Positions 44,442-55,900 of a stretch of DNA of 64,000 nt are shown here, in pieces. A program made the translations under genes and the position numbers. Source of the stretch: Lepiota brunneoincarnata (taxonomy: Eukaryota > Basidiomycota > Agaricomycetes > Agaricales > Agaricaceae); contig JAEBUN010000001.1 of assembly GCA_023014365.1 (NCBI GenBank), positions 620,001 to 684,000 on the forward strand, in the 5' to 3' direction. The notes beneath the pieces are model-generated. The model was not told the origin of the DNA, ran no database searches, and was given only the letters and a program-made list of their open reading frames with translations. The number at the start of each line of letters is the position of its first letter. The stretch's first letter is position 1.

Positions 44442-45060
44442 CGAAAGCACGAAAGTCAAATAGTCGGTGCACCAAACAACTACATGAGGAACACATATAC
44501 TGTCTTTCCGATTGTGCTCTCCACTCCTTTTTACACTCACTACCGTCGAACTCCCACCACCCTTTATCTGCGTCTCTGCACCACTCCACCCCATCGTCCC
44601 ATCATCAATTGCATACCTAGCGATAGTGTTACCACAACTGCCCATCGAACGTATAACATCATACCACTGGCCTTCTCAGATCCAGGGCGTCAGTTAGTCC
44701 CCGTTGCACTATTGGGTCCCCGAACTATAACACACGTATGCTCCCCCGTAAGCTTGCTCTGCGTCTGTCGGGGGTACAGCGGAACATAATCCCCCCACTT
44801 CCAGAAACTATCAATACGGTCATCAAGCGCTCGCACAAACACCATCTAGAGATACTCCCTACTGAAGGGAGCTGGGGCGTCAATGCATATGATACGCGCA
44901 GATAATCGAGACTCTCAGGTTTCCGTTCCGTGGGTCGTTGCAAAAATGGGGGCATTACACCAACGGCGCGCACGGTTGGACTTCCTTCCACAACAGTCGG
45001 CGAGTAAGGGCGAGAGACAAAACACCGAGCGCACTTGGATACGACTATCGACTCTGAAGG
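44442..45060 (-). pseudogene. NAT10/Kre33-like chimera (C-terminus fused to post-GNAT exons)
   Basis: It has the same fused arrangement as 22891-23460: C-terminal exon (YAIDDGTMGWSGAE and tail), then the LYLRQ/ESLDYLRVSYALTPQL exons (44730-44920) and a short remnant of the helicase exon start to about 45035. The sequence then passes directly into the 5' flank of NLR copy F. It is non-functional. Confidence 0.75.
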
Positions 45061-45187
45061 CGCAGGATCGCAGGCATGACCGTGGGCACGAAACAAGCGC
45101 CTGTACAGCAACCATCAACCCTTCCCACCACGACCGTCTACTTGCTATCACCCCTGCACCAGGGCGAGAACAAAGTGATCTGCGTAA

Positions 45188-47588
45188 ATGCCGCTGTTAC
45201 TGGATCGTCTGTTGAGTCGGAAGAAGAAATCCAAGCGCGGTACCAATGGTAAGTGCAAATAGATCAAACAATCGGCCACTTGAATGAATTCAAAGCCAAC
45301 GACGGAGATCCTGGGCACGGGTTCTTTCAAAATGCGAGTCATACAGAGTTCAGCGGAGATGTATCCATGATCGACCAATCTCGAACCGTGATCGACAAAT
45401 CCAGCACGACCAACAACATAAGCTACATAGATCAAGGGAAGCCCGGTAAGACTTTTGTCCCGCCCCAACCGAGAGACATGCTCATCCCCCTAGTACTCGA
45501 GGCCCTCGCGCATGAAATGACCCCGGGTGCAGATGTTGACTCATCCGCTCGCCATCCCCCGCCAAAATGCTATCCAGGAACACGTCAGTCCCTCACCGCC
45601 AAAGCCCGAAATTGGCTTCACGATGACCAGCGGACATGGGATGTCCTGTGGCTTCATGGGCCCGCAGGGGTCGGCAAATCCGCCGTCGCACAGACACTCG
45701 CCGAGTACGCTGCAGAACAAGATCGTTTGGGGGCCGCGTTCTTCTTCTCCAAGACGGGTGGACGCAACAATCCTCAATCGGTCTTCATCACCCTCGCATA
45801 CCAACTCGCCGTTCGCATTCCCCAGTATCTATCCCGCGTTGGACGACAACTGGCGAGAGATCCTGACCTGTTGAACAAGGCTCCCTATGTCCAATTCAAG
45901 CGTTTGATTATAGAACCGTTGAGCTCATTGCCCAGTCACCCGAAATACCTTGTCGTCTTGGACGGTCTGGACGAATGTGAAGGGGAGCAGGAGCAGCTTG
46001 ACATTGTCGAACTGATCAACAACCTCATCCTCTCCCAGACATCTATTCCCATCATATGGATGATATGCAGCCGACCGGAGCCACATCTCATGCAGGCATT
46101 GTCCAGACCCGACTTTGCGATACAGTGTTGGAGGGAGGAGCTGGCAGTCGACACAAAGGAGTCTCGGGATGACAATGCGTGGTTTATTCGGGCACGGTTC
46201 AAGGAGATACACGCGAGATACAGGGACTGTGTGGTGGAAACTAATGATGGCTCGTGGCCGGCGGAGAGCGATATTGTGCGCATTATCGAAACAGCCTCAG
46301 GGCTTTTCATATTTGCGAGTATGATCCTCAAATACATTGAAGATGTGGAGTTTGGGCAACCTAACACACGTCTTGTTGACGTATTGGGGGCAATCGGACA
46401 CTCGTATGTTCTTGGACGCCGGGGTCCGACGGAGGGACTTGATGATCTCTACACGCGGATTCTCTCTGAAGTACCCGGCCACACTTGGCCAATCACAAAT
46501 CGGCTACTCAAACTCATTGTGTATGATCCGGCTATTTCTCCCCACACCCCACTGTTACTCTCCAACCTTCTTGGCATCACCCGCAGTGATTTCTACACTG
46601 CATTGCGCAAACTCCATTCTGTCCTACACGTACCCTCACCCAACGATGCCGCCGAGCACTCCCTGCGGTTTTATCACGCATCATTCCGTGATTTCCTTGC
46701 CCAACCCGCTCGTTCCGGCCGATACTGTGTCATGCTTCCCCCTCGTTTTCGGCGGACTGGCGAGGCGCAGAAATCGAGTTTGCGTGTCATTGGCTCGGTT
46801 TTAACGTTCCTTGCTTCGTGCGCTGGCCCCAATTCACTCAATCCAGAACACTCGATCCCCGTGATGACCAAATTTCATGTCCAGATGCTGAGCAAGTACC
46901 TCACATGGTCCCTCTCAGATCCTCACTCGAACCTAGAGCTGGCCAGACATGTGGTTGAGTATGCGACTGCCCACATCTTTAGCATCGGCTGGTTACAGGC
47001 TGGTGACGGTTATCATGAAGAGCTGACCCACCGGCTCTGTGTCTTCGACTACAATTCCCTCTGCTTTCTCCAGGCTGCCGCGATACTTGCATGGATGTAT
47101 CGCGTTATTCCTCATTTCATACGCTGGTCACTGAAAGTACCGGTATGGCCTGTTATATAACCACTCGAACCAGGATGCTCACATTAGGGTGCATAGTCAC
47201 TCCGCGATTTAGTCAGAACACACAGCATGAGTGAATTCGATGACAAGCTTCTTTCGCTCTTAGAAAGCGCAGGGTCTGGCACAAAACCTCTGGTAAGGTT
47301 CGGCCTCAGGATTCATTATTTGCTGATATAGATCACCTTTCATAGGAATTGAATTCTACTAGTCTCTATTTTGCCGACTTGACTGAACAGACAGAGCAAG
47401 TATATTTCCTCATTGGATATGGGAGAAATACGGCTCTTGCTCTGGCGAAAAGGGGACGACCGTCACTCGAGTTTCGCTCCATCAAAGCAGCCGTAGAAAT
47501 TTGGCCCGAGCTTACCAGACTGCTCGTCGAGCCAAACCGCGCAGATATACGAAGATATGGGGAAGGAAAACGGTTTTCTGTAGGATAA
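45188..47588 (+). CDS. NACHT-domain NLR-like protein, copy F (intact, 732 aa)
   Basis: Join of 45188-45248, 45296-45445, 45494-47142, 47197-47292 and 47346-47588, total 2199 nt, all introns GT-AG and in phase. Start MPLLLDRLLSRKKKSKR; FFQNASHTEFSGDVSM motif at about residue 30; Walker A GPAGVGKS at about 126-133; Walker B YLVVLDGLDECEGE; ICSRPEPH; GITRSDFYTALRKLHSVL; C-terminal exon ending KRFSVG. Intron 2 (48 nt) has no stop and is a multiple of three, so a retained form adds 16 residues (PGKTFVPPQPRDMLIPL region). The last exon runs about 10 codons further than in E because the usual stop is lost. The upstream flank is complete, so this is the best candidate for an expressed family member. 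Function is inferred as for E. Confidence 0.87.
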
Positions 47589-48499
47589 TTTGTAGATGGG
47601 ATTGAGCAGGGGACAATTAATGCACGAGTACGGTGGATCGTTGCGGACCAACCTTGCGTGCGCAGCCAGTTTGGCCGTCCTTGGCTTTGTTTGTTGGTAT
47701 CGGTGCCAAAGGACCATCCACGAAGCCTTATTGGAGGGCCGGCCACGTCATTTCGCTACCTCGCTCGACGTCCCATCTCACTCCAAGACTCGAAAACGAC
47801 CACCGACAGCAACAGCAACTTATTCACTGCTGAGTCCACGATGTGTACCACCAATTTCAGCTAACGGAGAGAGGCTTTGGGTTCCGATACCGAACGTCTC
47901 TTCAGGGTCGGGTGCTCTGAATCCCGGGCTGAAAACATACGGGCTGAAGTAGAACAACTGAGGAGAGAGTTGGGATACGCTGCGTGATAGAGCTGATTTA
48001 CCTCCTCAATACACTTGACGTGAATCATTCCTTGCATTGCTGTCCAAGCATGGGCGAGGTTGGAATGTTGAGCGTGATTGAGGAGTTACAATAGAATTCA
48101 GTGTTAACAAGGCTCAACTAGGTTTTGACTAGGCTTCATTAGTGCATGATCCTATGTTCGAAATCTCGTGAATATCTACGCTTCATATCACAAAGGACAA
48201 AGGAGTGTACGAGTCCTGAACGCCGAGCGACATTTATCCCTACATTCGTCATTGTATATCGCGATCCATACGATTTTCAATAATCAAATTGCCTCCTGCC
48301 ACCTGCAATTACGTCGCTATATGACCACTCTGCATAGCAGGGTAGTAACAAATAACAGTTCTGATCGCCTACAGGACTCTCGACCTCAGGCGCGCATTAA
48401 ACTGATCCACTGCCAATCAGCGTTAACGACATTGGACGAGCTGCATTACAAGCCTGAATATTCGTACAATTCCATTGCGGAGTGAGACCGGCGCAAGCA
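47589..48499. other. Region without a recognised gene
   Basis: It begins as the family 3' flank (to about 47650) and then becomes unique. An open plus-strand frame at 47596-47952 and a short frame ending AEVEQLRRELGYAA (about 47920-47988) look partly protein-like but show no known domain. An open frame at 48168-48485 is likewise unrecognised. Confidence 0.3.
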
Positions 48500-48645
48500 A
48501 ATGTTTCTCATACCTCAGTACATCCAGGCCTTTGGCGCAGACTCGTCATGAAGACATCTGAATACCTATGTGGAAGTGCCGCTACCATCGCCAAACCCAG
48601 AGCCGCAGATTTGCCTCAGCCATGCGCAGCAGTAAGAGTCACCGG
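48500..48645 (-). pseudogene. NAT10/Kre33-like fragment (Walker A region)
   Basis: The sequence matches 3830-3985 of the long copy, the exon that encodes GRGKSAALGLAMAMALAHG, with point changes and a deletion. It is fused at about 48645 to the intron before the last NLR exon. It is a rearrangement product. Confidence 0.65.
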
Positions 48646-49230
48646 CCGGTCTGGTATATTATTTGCTGACACAGATCGTCTTTCATAGGACTTGAATTAA
48701 AATTTGGATCATTCTTTTGATGACTTACCTGAGCAGACGGAATAAGTATATTTCCTCATTGGTACTATACTTCACCCTTGATTGACGGTCCCCCCCGATT
48801 GCCGCTTTCTCCCTTAATCTTTTCAGAATCTCCCCAAATTTTGGATATGAATTAGTGACAATGCCAATACCGCATTCCAACTTGATTTATCAAAAACTAT
48901 GCAAGGATTATTGAGATATGGGGGATTGGAGTTTGTCACATTCCGAGCAGAGTCCCGGAGTGTGAATATCATGATGGTATCACTGCCATTGATACAACGA
49001 CACGCCGTCTCTGGTGCACATCTGCTCGGACATCACTTCGGCAAGGATATGACTGTGATATGACGAGTCAATCGGGGGGGACCAATCAAGGGTGAAGTAT
49101 AGTATGATGGGAACACCTGGTGAAAAGGAAACTACCGCTCGTTGTGTTTCACTCCGTCAAAACAGCCACAGAAATTTGGTCCGAGCTCACCGGATTGCTT
49201 CTCGAGCCAAATTACGCAGATACAGAATAA
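48646..49230 (+). pseudogene. NLR relic G: last exon only, split by a MITE
   Basis: 48646-48764 matches the end of intron 4 (TTTCATAG) and the start of the last exon (GACTTGAATT...GACTTACCTGAGCAGAC), with stops. 49103-49230 continues it (CACTCCGTCAAAACAGCC, ATTTGGTCCGAGCTCACCGGATTGCTTCTCGAG) to TAA. The two parts rejoin when the TA-flanked 338-bp element is removed. Confidence 0.75.
48765..49102. mobile_element. MITE, 338 bp, Tc1/mariner-like, TA target duplication
   Basis: The terminal inverted repeats begin CTATACTTCACCCTTGATTG and extend about 35 bp through a run of Cs/Gs to CGATTG, with one small indel between arms. The TA duplication lies at 48763-48764 and 49103-49104. There is no coding frame. 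The ends differ from those of the 1605-bp Tc1 element in this window, so another autonomous family must have moved it. Confidence 0.85.
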
Positions 49231-49619
49231 CGCGGGGAAGGAAAATCTGTTCCAGTGGGATAGACTATCGATGGGGACCCTGTAGATGATATTAGACAGC
49301 AAGGCCAATTAATGCGCGAGCAACTGGGTATTTGCAGGGCAACATTAGGGCCTTAACCCTTGTGCGTAACCCTTGGCCGCTCGCTGAAACCCGCCGCGCC
49401 GTGAGACTATGGATAATAACCAACATATATTCTCCAGCCTGTCAAAAATCCGGCGGCACAGGACAAGCGTACTAATACAAGAGAGTGAAGAACGAAAGGA
49501 TCTGTCCTTACTCTAACCTAAAGTAAAAAGGATCTGGGGGTATTTGTCAGTGAAAACGTGTTCCGACGCTTGGAGAGACAACTTGTAATACCTGCGTTCA
49601 CATCTAACAGCAAGGGTCC
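49231..49619. other. 3' flank of NLR relic G
   Basis: This is the shared NLR 3' flank (GGGCCTTAACCC near 49345). No gene is seen. Confidence 0.35.
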
Positions 49620-50990
49620 TCATTAATTCATGTCTATGAACAAGGGGGGAAATGGGCTTACAGCCTTCAGCGACCACAGCTCCTCTGGAGCTCGAATTTG
49701 GACGCCGCCTCACTACTTTGTATGCTCGTACTCTAGGAAGCGAAGCTGACCATAAATATCAGCTAAAATGTTATAATTCCTTGGATAAACATGGCCCTTA
49801 CGAATTGTCCCAGCTGGTAGCCGAATTCCGTCCGTCCAGAGTTGCTCGCCCTTATAAGAGTTGCGTATGGCTTCGGGATATTTGTTCCAGTCTGCGAGTC
49901 CAGTAGCATAAACGAGGAGCGGTATTAAATACCTTATAGTACTCACCAGCATCTGTGACGTTGGTGAGCCGCCTCGTGAAGCGAGTATATGGATCGGCCC
50001 TGGGGGTACCTGTACCATTGGTTGGCCAGGCGTCTTGACCAGCTGATGGACAAGCATTTAGAACCAAGATAGGTAAACTGAAAGATGACGTGTTTACCAT
50101 TATGATAGCGCAAGACAATAACTTCAACGGGGAGAATAGCGTCCTTCGTGTACACAACTGTCTCGGGATAATCCAAAGTTCCACCCTGTGCAGTTGTCGC
50201 ACCAGTAACCTGAATTGAGTTAGTAGAGTTTCATGAGAAATCGGAATTGGACTTACCGAGTCATATCCAGCGGGCGGCTCCGTTATACGGTGCATGGCAT
50301 GATGAGCCAATCTTGTCCTCCCAACGGCCACAGAGCAGCGCATCAAAACCAAATTTCGCGATTGATTGCGGGCATTGCTCAGGTATTGCGGATTGACAGA
50401 CTCTGTTGAACAAACTCAACTACCTCAACTCCAATTCATAGACCCACACGGCTTACTGTTGGAGTTGGGGGCCACGTAGGCCCCATACCCAAACATGGAT
50501 CCCCGTGCTTTGGGAGTGCCATTGCTGTTGAGTGCCCAAATACGTGAATGGAAACGTCCACACTTACCTGCCCTCTGTGGATCAAGAGTAGCTCGTAGAA
50601 TAGGGCAAAACGAGCAGTCAGACAAGTTGCAGGCGTAGATATGTGTATTGTCGTCACCAATGTTACACGCACGTTTAGTGCCGTGCCACATGTAGTGCTC
50701 ATTTCCAACCTCCTTACTATACAGTTAGTGCGACGGTCAGTAAATATGATATCATGAAAGGTGTAACACAAGTACCTGTATGCATCGTAGTTGTACCAAA
50801 CTCGTTGGCGGGTGTGATCAACATAGAAGATGCCTACAACCCTTGGCCTGGGTCTATTGCCTCTCCACTCGCGCCAGAACCTGGCTTCCGCTGAGGAAAT
50901 TTTAAACCAAGGAGATTCCTTCATTGTGAGTTATCACTTACCATCCCTGTACAGTTGGGAGCCCGGAGATGTCGGGATCAAAGTCTGCGC
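49620..50990 (-). pseudogene. PARP-like ADP-ribosyltransferase, best-preserved copy
   Basis: The exons on the minus strand are about 50942-50990, 50776-50890, about 50457-50716, 50257-50402, 50098-50209, 49947-50042 and 49891 to about 49700, with GT-AG introns near 50-60 nt. The spliced frame reads VVGIFYVDHTRQRVWYNYDAYR, EVGNEHYMWHGTKRACNIGDD, CNLSDCSFCPILRATLDP, SMFGYGAYVAPNSN, VAVGRTRLAHHA, EPPAGYDS and LDYPETVVYTKDAILPVEVIV. The HGT of the first NAD-binding strand, the G-x-G-x-Y-x-A-x-x-S motif and the late VVY-x-x-DAI strand are the hallmarks of the fungal PARP-type ART fold. A C-terminal ADWNKYPEAIRN module follows. The frame between GYGAY and the next exon needs one base adjusted and the 5' end is not found, so I call it broken or partial. 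Such enzymes transfer ADP-ribose from NAD; the target is unknown. It is convergent to the NLR copies. Confidence 0.6.
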
Positions 50991-52029
50991 GGTTAGGAGA
51001 GCATCAATCGATGGAAACCAAATGACAGGAAAATACGTACTGCAGGCATGTCGGTAGTGAATCAGTTAACTGTTGTGGAGAAGTTACGTCTTGTACCCAG
51101 TCGAGAGCTCCAATGCGCACGCAAGGTTAAATACATGGGCGCAGCAGCTAGGGATAGGCCGGATAGTTCCGATACCGCGAACAGCACAGTGCGGTATGTT
51201 GATCAAATCCGTCATAGGACCGCCTGTGTCACATTCTAGCTGTCCTTTAAGAGTGGCGGTACTGATGCAGCAGTGCTTCAACGAGGCAGAAAATTTAGAC
51301 CTACCCGGAGAAGAATTCTGATGGATGCTGTATTAGCTGTCATAGTTATATCTCTCAGCCCATGATTCGAGAGCTTGTTGGTAGCTGATTATGGGTGCCA
51401 CGCACGCAGACGCTTGGGGTGGGCATGATGGTGCGTTGGACCAGGAACGCCACCCGGCCAAGTCGGTGCCATACAGAGATCTCTGTCTGACACATGTCCC
51501 GTGCTGAGTTAGTTCCAGAGAGCCATGAGGCAGCTCGGGGCTAGGTGATCGTCATTTTATCTGGTCATGGCCCACCACATATCCGATTACCGTTTATCTT
51601 GATCTTGCATCGATCCCCGGCGGGTGGCTCAATGCTCATTGTGTATCAATCAACGCGTGGTTAAGTTGGATGCGAATAGCGCAAGGAACATCAAACTCCT
51701 TTCACTGCTGGCTGGACTGTTCAATCCGCTCGGCAGCAGCAAGACACCGTGAACGTGTGGAGTGGACGACAGGGAATCGAGGGTGGCATCTTGATATATC
51801 ACAGCTCCAATACGACACGACAAAGATTCGACAGGCATAGCCTACCGTGACCAAAGGCGCTGGCAGAATCACTCATTCACTTCCTTTCTCGCAATAACTC
51901 ACCGCATCCAAGTTTCCATTGAAAACTCACGGCTATCTTCGGGAGCTATGGGACTTCTGCTGGCACAAGGAGTCTGTGCACTCAAATAGGCCTCACGGCA
52001 TTTGACGCTGGGAAGTGCCAAGGCTACAG
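50991..52029. other. Region without a recognised gene
   Basis: Part of it (51060-51240) resembles 9190-9300 upstream of PARP-like remnant 1 and may hold 5' exons of that gene, but no consistent frame joins them. The rest is unique and no supported frame is seen. Confidence 0.3.
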
Positions 52030-52250
52030 GGTTGAATGCAGGCGGTGCTCTGATTGCAAGTTCCGCTTGGCCGAGAATGTGGGGACTCATTGAGCTGGAT
52101 GAACTACCCTCGACAGTCGGTAGTTGAGCATGAGAAGAAATACACTCGAAGCGCACTTGGATTTGCTGGTGATCTCTAGGTACATTTGCCAGCACTTTCA
52201 GTGTTAAAATCTGAACTCCCGTCATATCCCGGCGTGAAATAACGCCTTCA
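52030..52250 (-). pseudogene. NAT10/Kre33-like relic (start of the DEAA exon)
   Basis: Scattered matches to 3600-3780 of the long copy (CGCACTTGGAT, GATCTCTA, GTTAAAATCTG, GCTTGGCCGAGAATGTG) in the right order show an old, strongly mutated fragment. Confidence 0.5.
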
Positions 52251-52639
52251 AGCTTACCGGGCTGAGACCCATGGCAAAATATTTGAGTATGTATGTACAA
52301 TAGGAACCACGAACAGATTAGGTGCGATTAGACGCGCTGGACCTGCGCCGAGTCGGCTGATGCGCATTGCCCACGTGGTGTGACCTTTTTTCATACACAG
52401 CACATGGTGTGACTTATCGCTTTTCTATCGCTCGCGATGCTCGGTGGGGATGAAAGGGCTATGGTGTTGATGAATCTCTGCTACTGGGACCCTCGGGCTC
52501 ATGAATTTCAGATACACATGTCAAATGTGGAGCAATACCCGGAGTCAATGAGTGGAGCAGACAAGAGCATATCACGGCTCTCTTCGACCCTTTATTGCCT
52601 CGAGGCTATGACTCACCGGCTTGCTACCTGCCTCCGGGT
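52251..52639. other. Stretch without a recognised gene
   Basis: No supported coding frame or element ends are seen. Confidence 0.3.
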
Positions 52640-52900
52640 CTCGACTCTCGACATGCTATCCAGGAACGGATAAATCTCATTGCCAGGCGACGGATCTCCT
52701 GGTGACTAGTGGATGTGGGATGTCCTATGACTACATCGGGCCTGCCCAGGTCAGTAAGCTGGTGTTGTATTAGGACTCGTGGGGTGTGCCGCAGAACATA
52801 ATACTGTTTGGCGCCAACTTGTTTCTTCTCCAAGACAGAGGGGCATGACAGTCCTTAACCTGGCCTCATCATCCTCACCTACAGACAATCAGGATTGCAT
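52640..52900 (+). pseudogene. NLR relic H: decayed start of the NACHT exon
   Basis: Words matching the NACHT exon in order (ATGCTATCCAGGAAC, TGGGATGTCCTATG, CATCGGGCC, GCCGCAGAACA, TTCTTCTCCAAGACAG, CATCATCCTCACCTAC) run along this stretch with many substitutions and indels. It is the oldest-looking member of the family here. Confidence 0.6.
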
Positions 52901-55900
52901 TGCATATGGCCACATGTCTACTGTGGTTGCTGAAGGATTTAAGTTTGTTCACATTTATATAGGAGAGAATCCAGGCTAGAGTCACTTGAGACCTATGGGA
53001 ATGCAAGAGGCCCACACAGGGTGCCATAAATGTTCCCATCTATTTGAAATGTGCTAATGAATGGATGGGCCTCATGTATTCAGTCACACATATAGAAAAC
53101 AACAGTAGGTTTGTTGTTCCTGTGTAGATAGTTTGCAGAGTCTATATATACATGGTACATTATTTTAGACTATTTTAATTGTCTCTGTGGGCACCATTCA
53201 TCTGCTCATGGAATTAGAAACCATGACTAGATAGGTGGTAATTGTAGAGATATATATTTAGTTTAAAAAAAGTAGCTAAATGTATTCTCCTGCATACAGA
53301 TAATTGGTTGGTCTCTTACAGTTGGCATGTGTGTTTCCTGCACATTCAGTCTGAGTGATCAAATATATGGGACAGTTTGTGGGTGCTGTGGAAAGCCCCA
53401 TATTTTCAGAAAGTGTGACCCTCTTTTGTTGAGTGGCCCACAAGTGGGGGCAGGAGTGAGCCACTCAGATAATATGTAGTTTGTCACTACCTCCATTGTG
53501 ACTGTCTCAAAGATGCATACCCAACACATAAAAACATTTGTGCAACATGGTGATGCTGTTCACTTACTGATTAGGAAGTATGACATCAACTAGGCAAGCT
53601 TGATCACTTGTGTCCTCACCTTCCTCACTCTGAATAATGATCAGGAAAACACAAATTAGTGAGTATTCATATATGTGTGCTGGTGAATTTGAAAATGTAC
53701 CCCCTCCTTCTCCTTCATCTACAAATCCCCCAGTCACATATCATGTCACTGTGTACAACTCAATACTGGGTCAGAGGGAGAGCAGAGTTGGATAATGCTT
53801 ACTACAAAAATGTGCATAACTCAGAGGAAGGAAGAAATCCAAGTGATGGTGGGAATGAAGGACTTGAAAGGCACTCAGAGGAGCAAGAACTTTGGGGTGA
53901 CAATGATGAGGACAAATAGGAGGGGAGTAGTGATGAAGAGGGTGGGGAAGATTGTGGTAATGAAGGGGAAGACAAAGGTAGCAGGGAGGGTGGTAGTGTT
54001 GATGATGATGGATATGAGGTGGATGATAAAAGCAACATCTCCAGGCAGTCTTGAGAGTTTTGTGTCATGATGTGATATAATGGGGGGATACAGGTGTCAA
54101 AGTGTTTCATAGCAGGTTTATTTTTGAGAAGGATAATTGAAGTAGCAATAGTTTTGAGAAAACAGGTCCTGTGGCCCTGTCTCAGTAATAACATAGCATC
54201 CATCCCCTTCTATGTTGGCCTGCCTTGTCAATGGCACCAGTCAGTACCATAAGCTCTTTGATGCAGCTGTCTTGACTGCATACACAATATACTTCATAGC
54301 AATATTAAAAATTTTCTACCTTTTGTTATTGCCATTCCCACCACTTGGATCATCCATACTCTTTACTCATGCATCCACCCCTTGTTGTCTCCATCCAGCC
54401 CTTGGAATGCTTCCTCAGGGACATGCTGGGTGTTTTGGTTGCTGCCTTAACATACTTGGCCAGCTGGTAGTTCAGCACTTGGCTCTCAATAAGTTCTCAT
54501 GGCATTGTATTGGCTTTAGCAACTGTTTCAGCAGCAGAAACCTCAAAGTCAAGGGATTCAGGGTGGGGGTTTTGGAGGGAATTGAAGAACTTTGGGTTGT
54601 ATATGAGATCAAGAACTATCACAGCTTGAGGCAAATAGTAGGTGTACCATCAATACCTGAGTGCTTACCCCAAAAGACTGGGTAGACATTCTCAAAAATG
54701 ACAAAGTTGATGGGTTTGTCAGCCCAGTGGCTGTTTAATCCTCAAGGACACTGTTGACAACATGTTATTCACTATGCCATAGAAGGTGGCTACAGGTGTT
54801 TGTTGTGACCCAACTAGCAGTGGATTGAAGAAGATGAATGGGTGATGAATCAAAACCATCTGTAACACCTTGTCAACTATTGGAGTGGAATAGTGACCAG
54901 GTAGTTACACACAATGATAAGAAATATTAACAGTAACCTAATATGGTGGTTGCTTTTGAGCTTGATGAATGAGAGTGAGAAGTTGTGAGGTGCACTAAGT
55001 TCCTATAACCAAAATAGCCAGTGTCAAGTATTCTCATGTGGGACAGTAGTTGTTTGTGGAGATTGGCACTTTCCTCTGTACTGAAATTGTCAATCTTCCT
55101 TGTAACTATTTATGATTCAGTATCAGACCAAGTGATGGGCCTTAGGCTTTCCTTCATGTCATTGGCTAAAAGACTTGCCCATCTCACTGAACACTGGTGG
55201 AGATAATTTTGAGGCCATAAGCCCTTCTTGCTCAGTAGATCCAGTGCTGAACCAGGGACTACATATTCCAGGCTGCACACTGCCTAGCTATCTCATCTGC
55301 TATACATCATTGGATTCAAAGCCAAAGATAAGAAATGTGAAATGTTGCAGTAGATATAACATATTGAGACCTCCATAAACATATAACAGAAAAAATGGTG
55401 ATACAAAAACAATAGGAGACTAATCTGTCAATTGGACTTGTGGTATACCAAGCATAGTGCTGAGGGTGCCTACAATGATACAAGTTCAGGATGTGGGGTA
55501 TAGGACTGGGAATTGGGTAATACCAATAGCAGGGAGTATAGGGTACTAGTCCAGTCTCCTGGGAAGAGACCTGGTAACAGAAATTTGAGGAGCAATTACC
55601 TCAATGCACTCCATCAAGTATGAGATCCCACTTACCATGTAGTCACTGAACTTACACAGCTCCATAGTTCCAGAGGCGGGGAGTAAAAGAAAGTTGGGAT
55701 GCATCAACTGAGAGCTCAAAGCAACAGATACAAGATGGGGCTGAATGCTCTGCAGATTTTGGTGAAAGAGACTGCAGCATTGCTGCTCCCTTATGGGGGC
55801 AACATGCAGTTGTGCAGGGTGGTTTGGACATCAAAATGCAGGAGTCCCCTTCCATCATTGCCCAGGATTGTCTGTATGTTGAAATACAGGTCTTACATTA

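Noticed and set aside
53795..54070. Acidic and Met/Lys-rich frames in the CpG-poor stretch as genes
   Set aside because: They are low-complexity, lack domains and switch between frames over simple GA-rich sequence.
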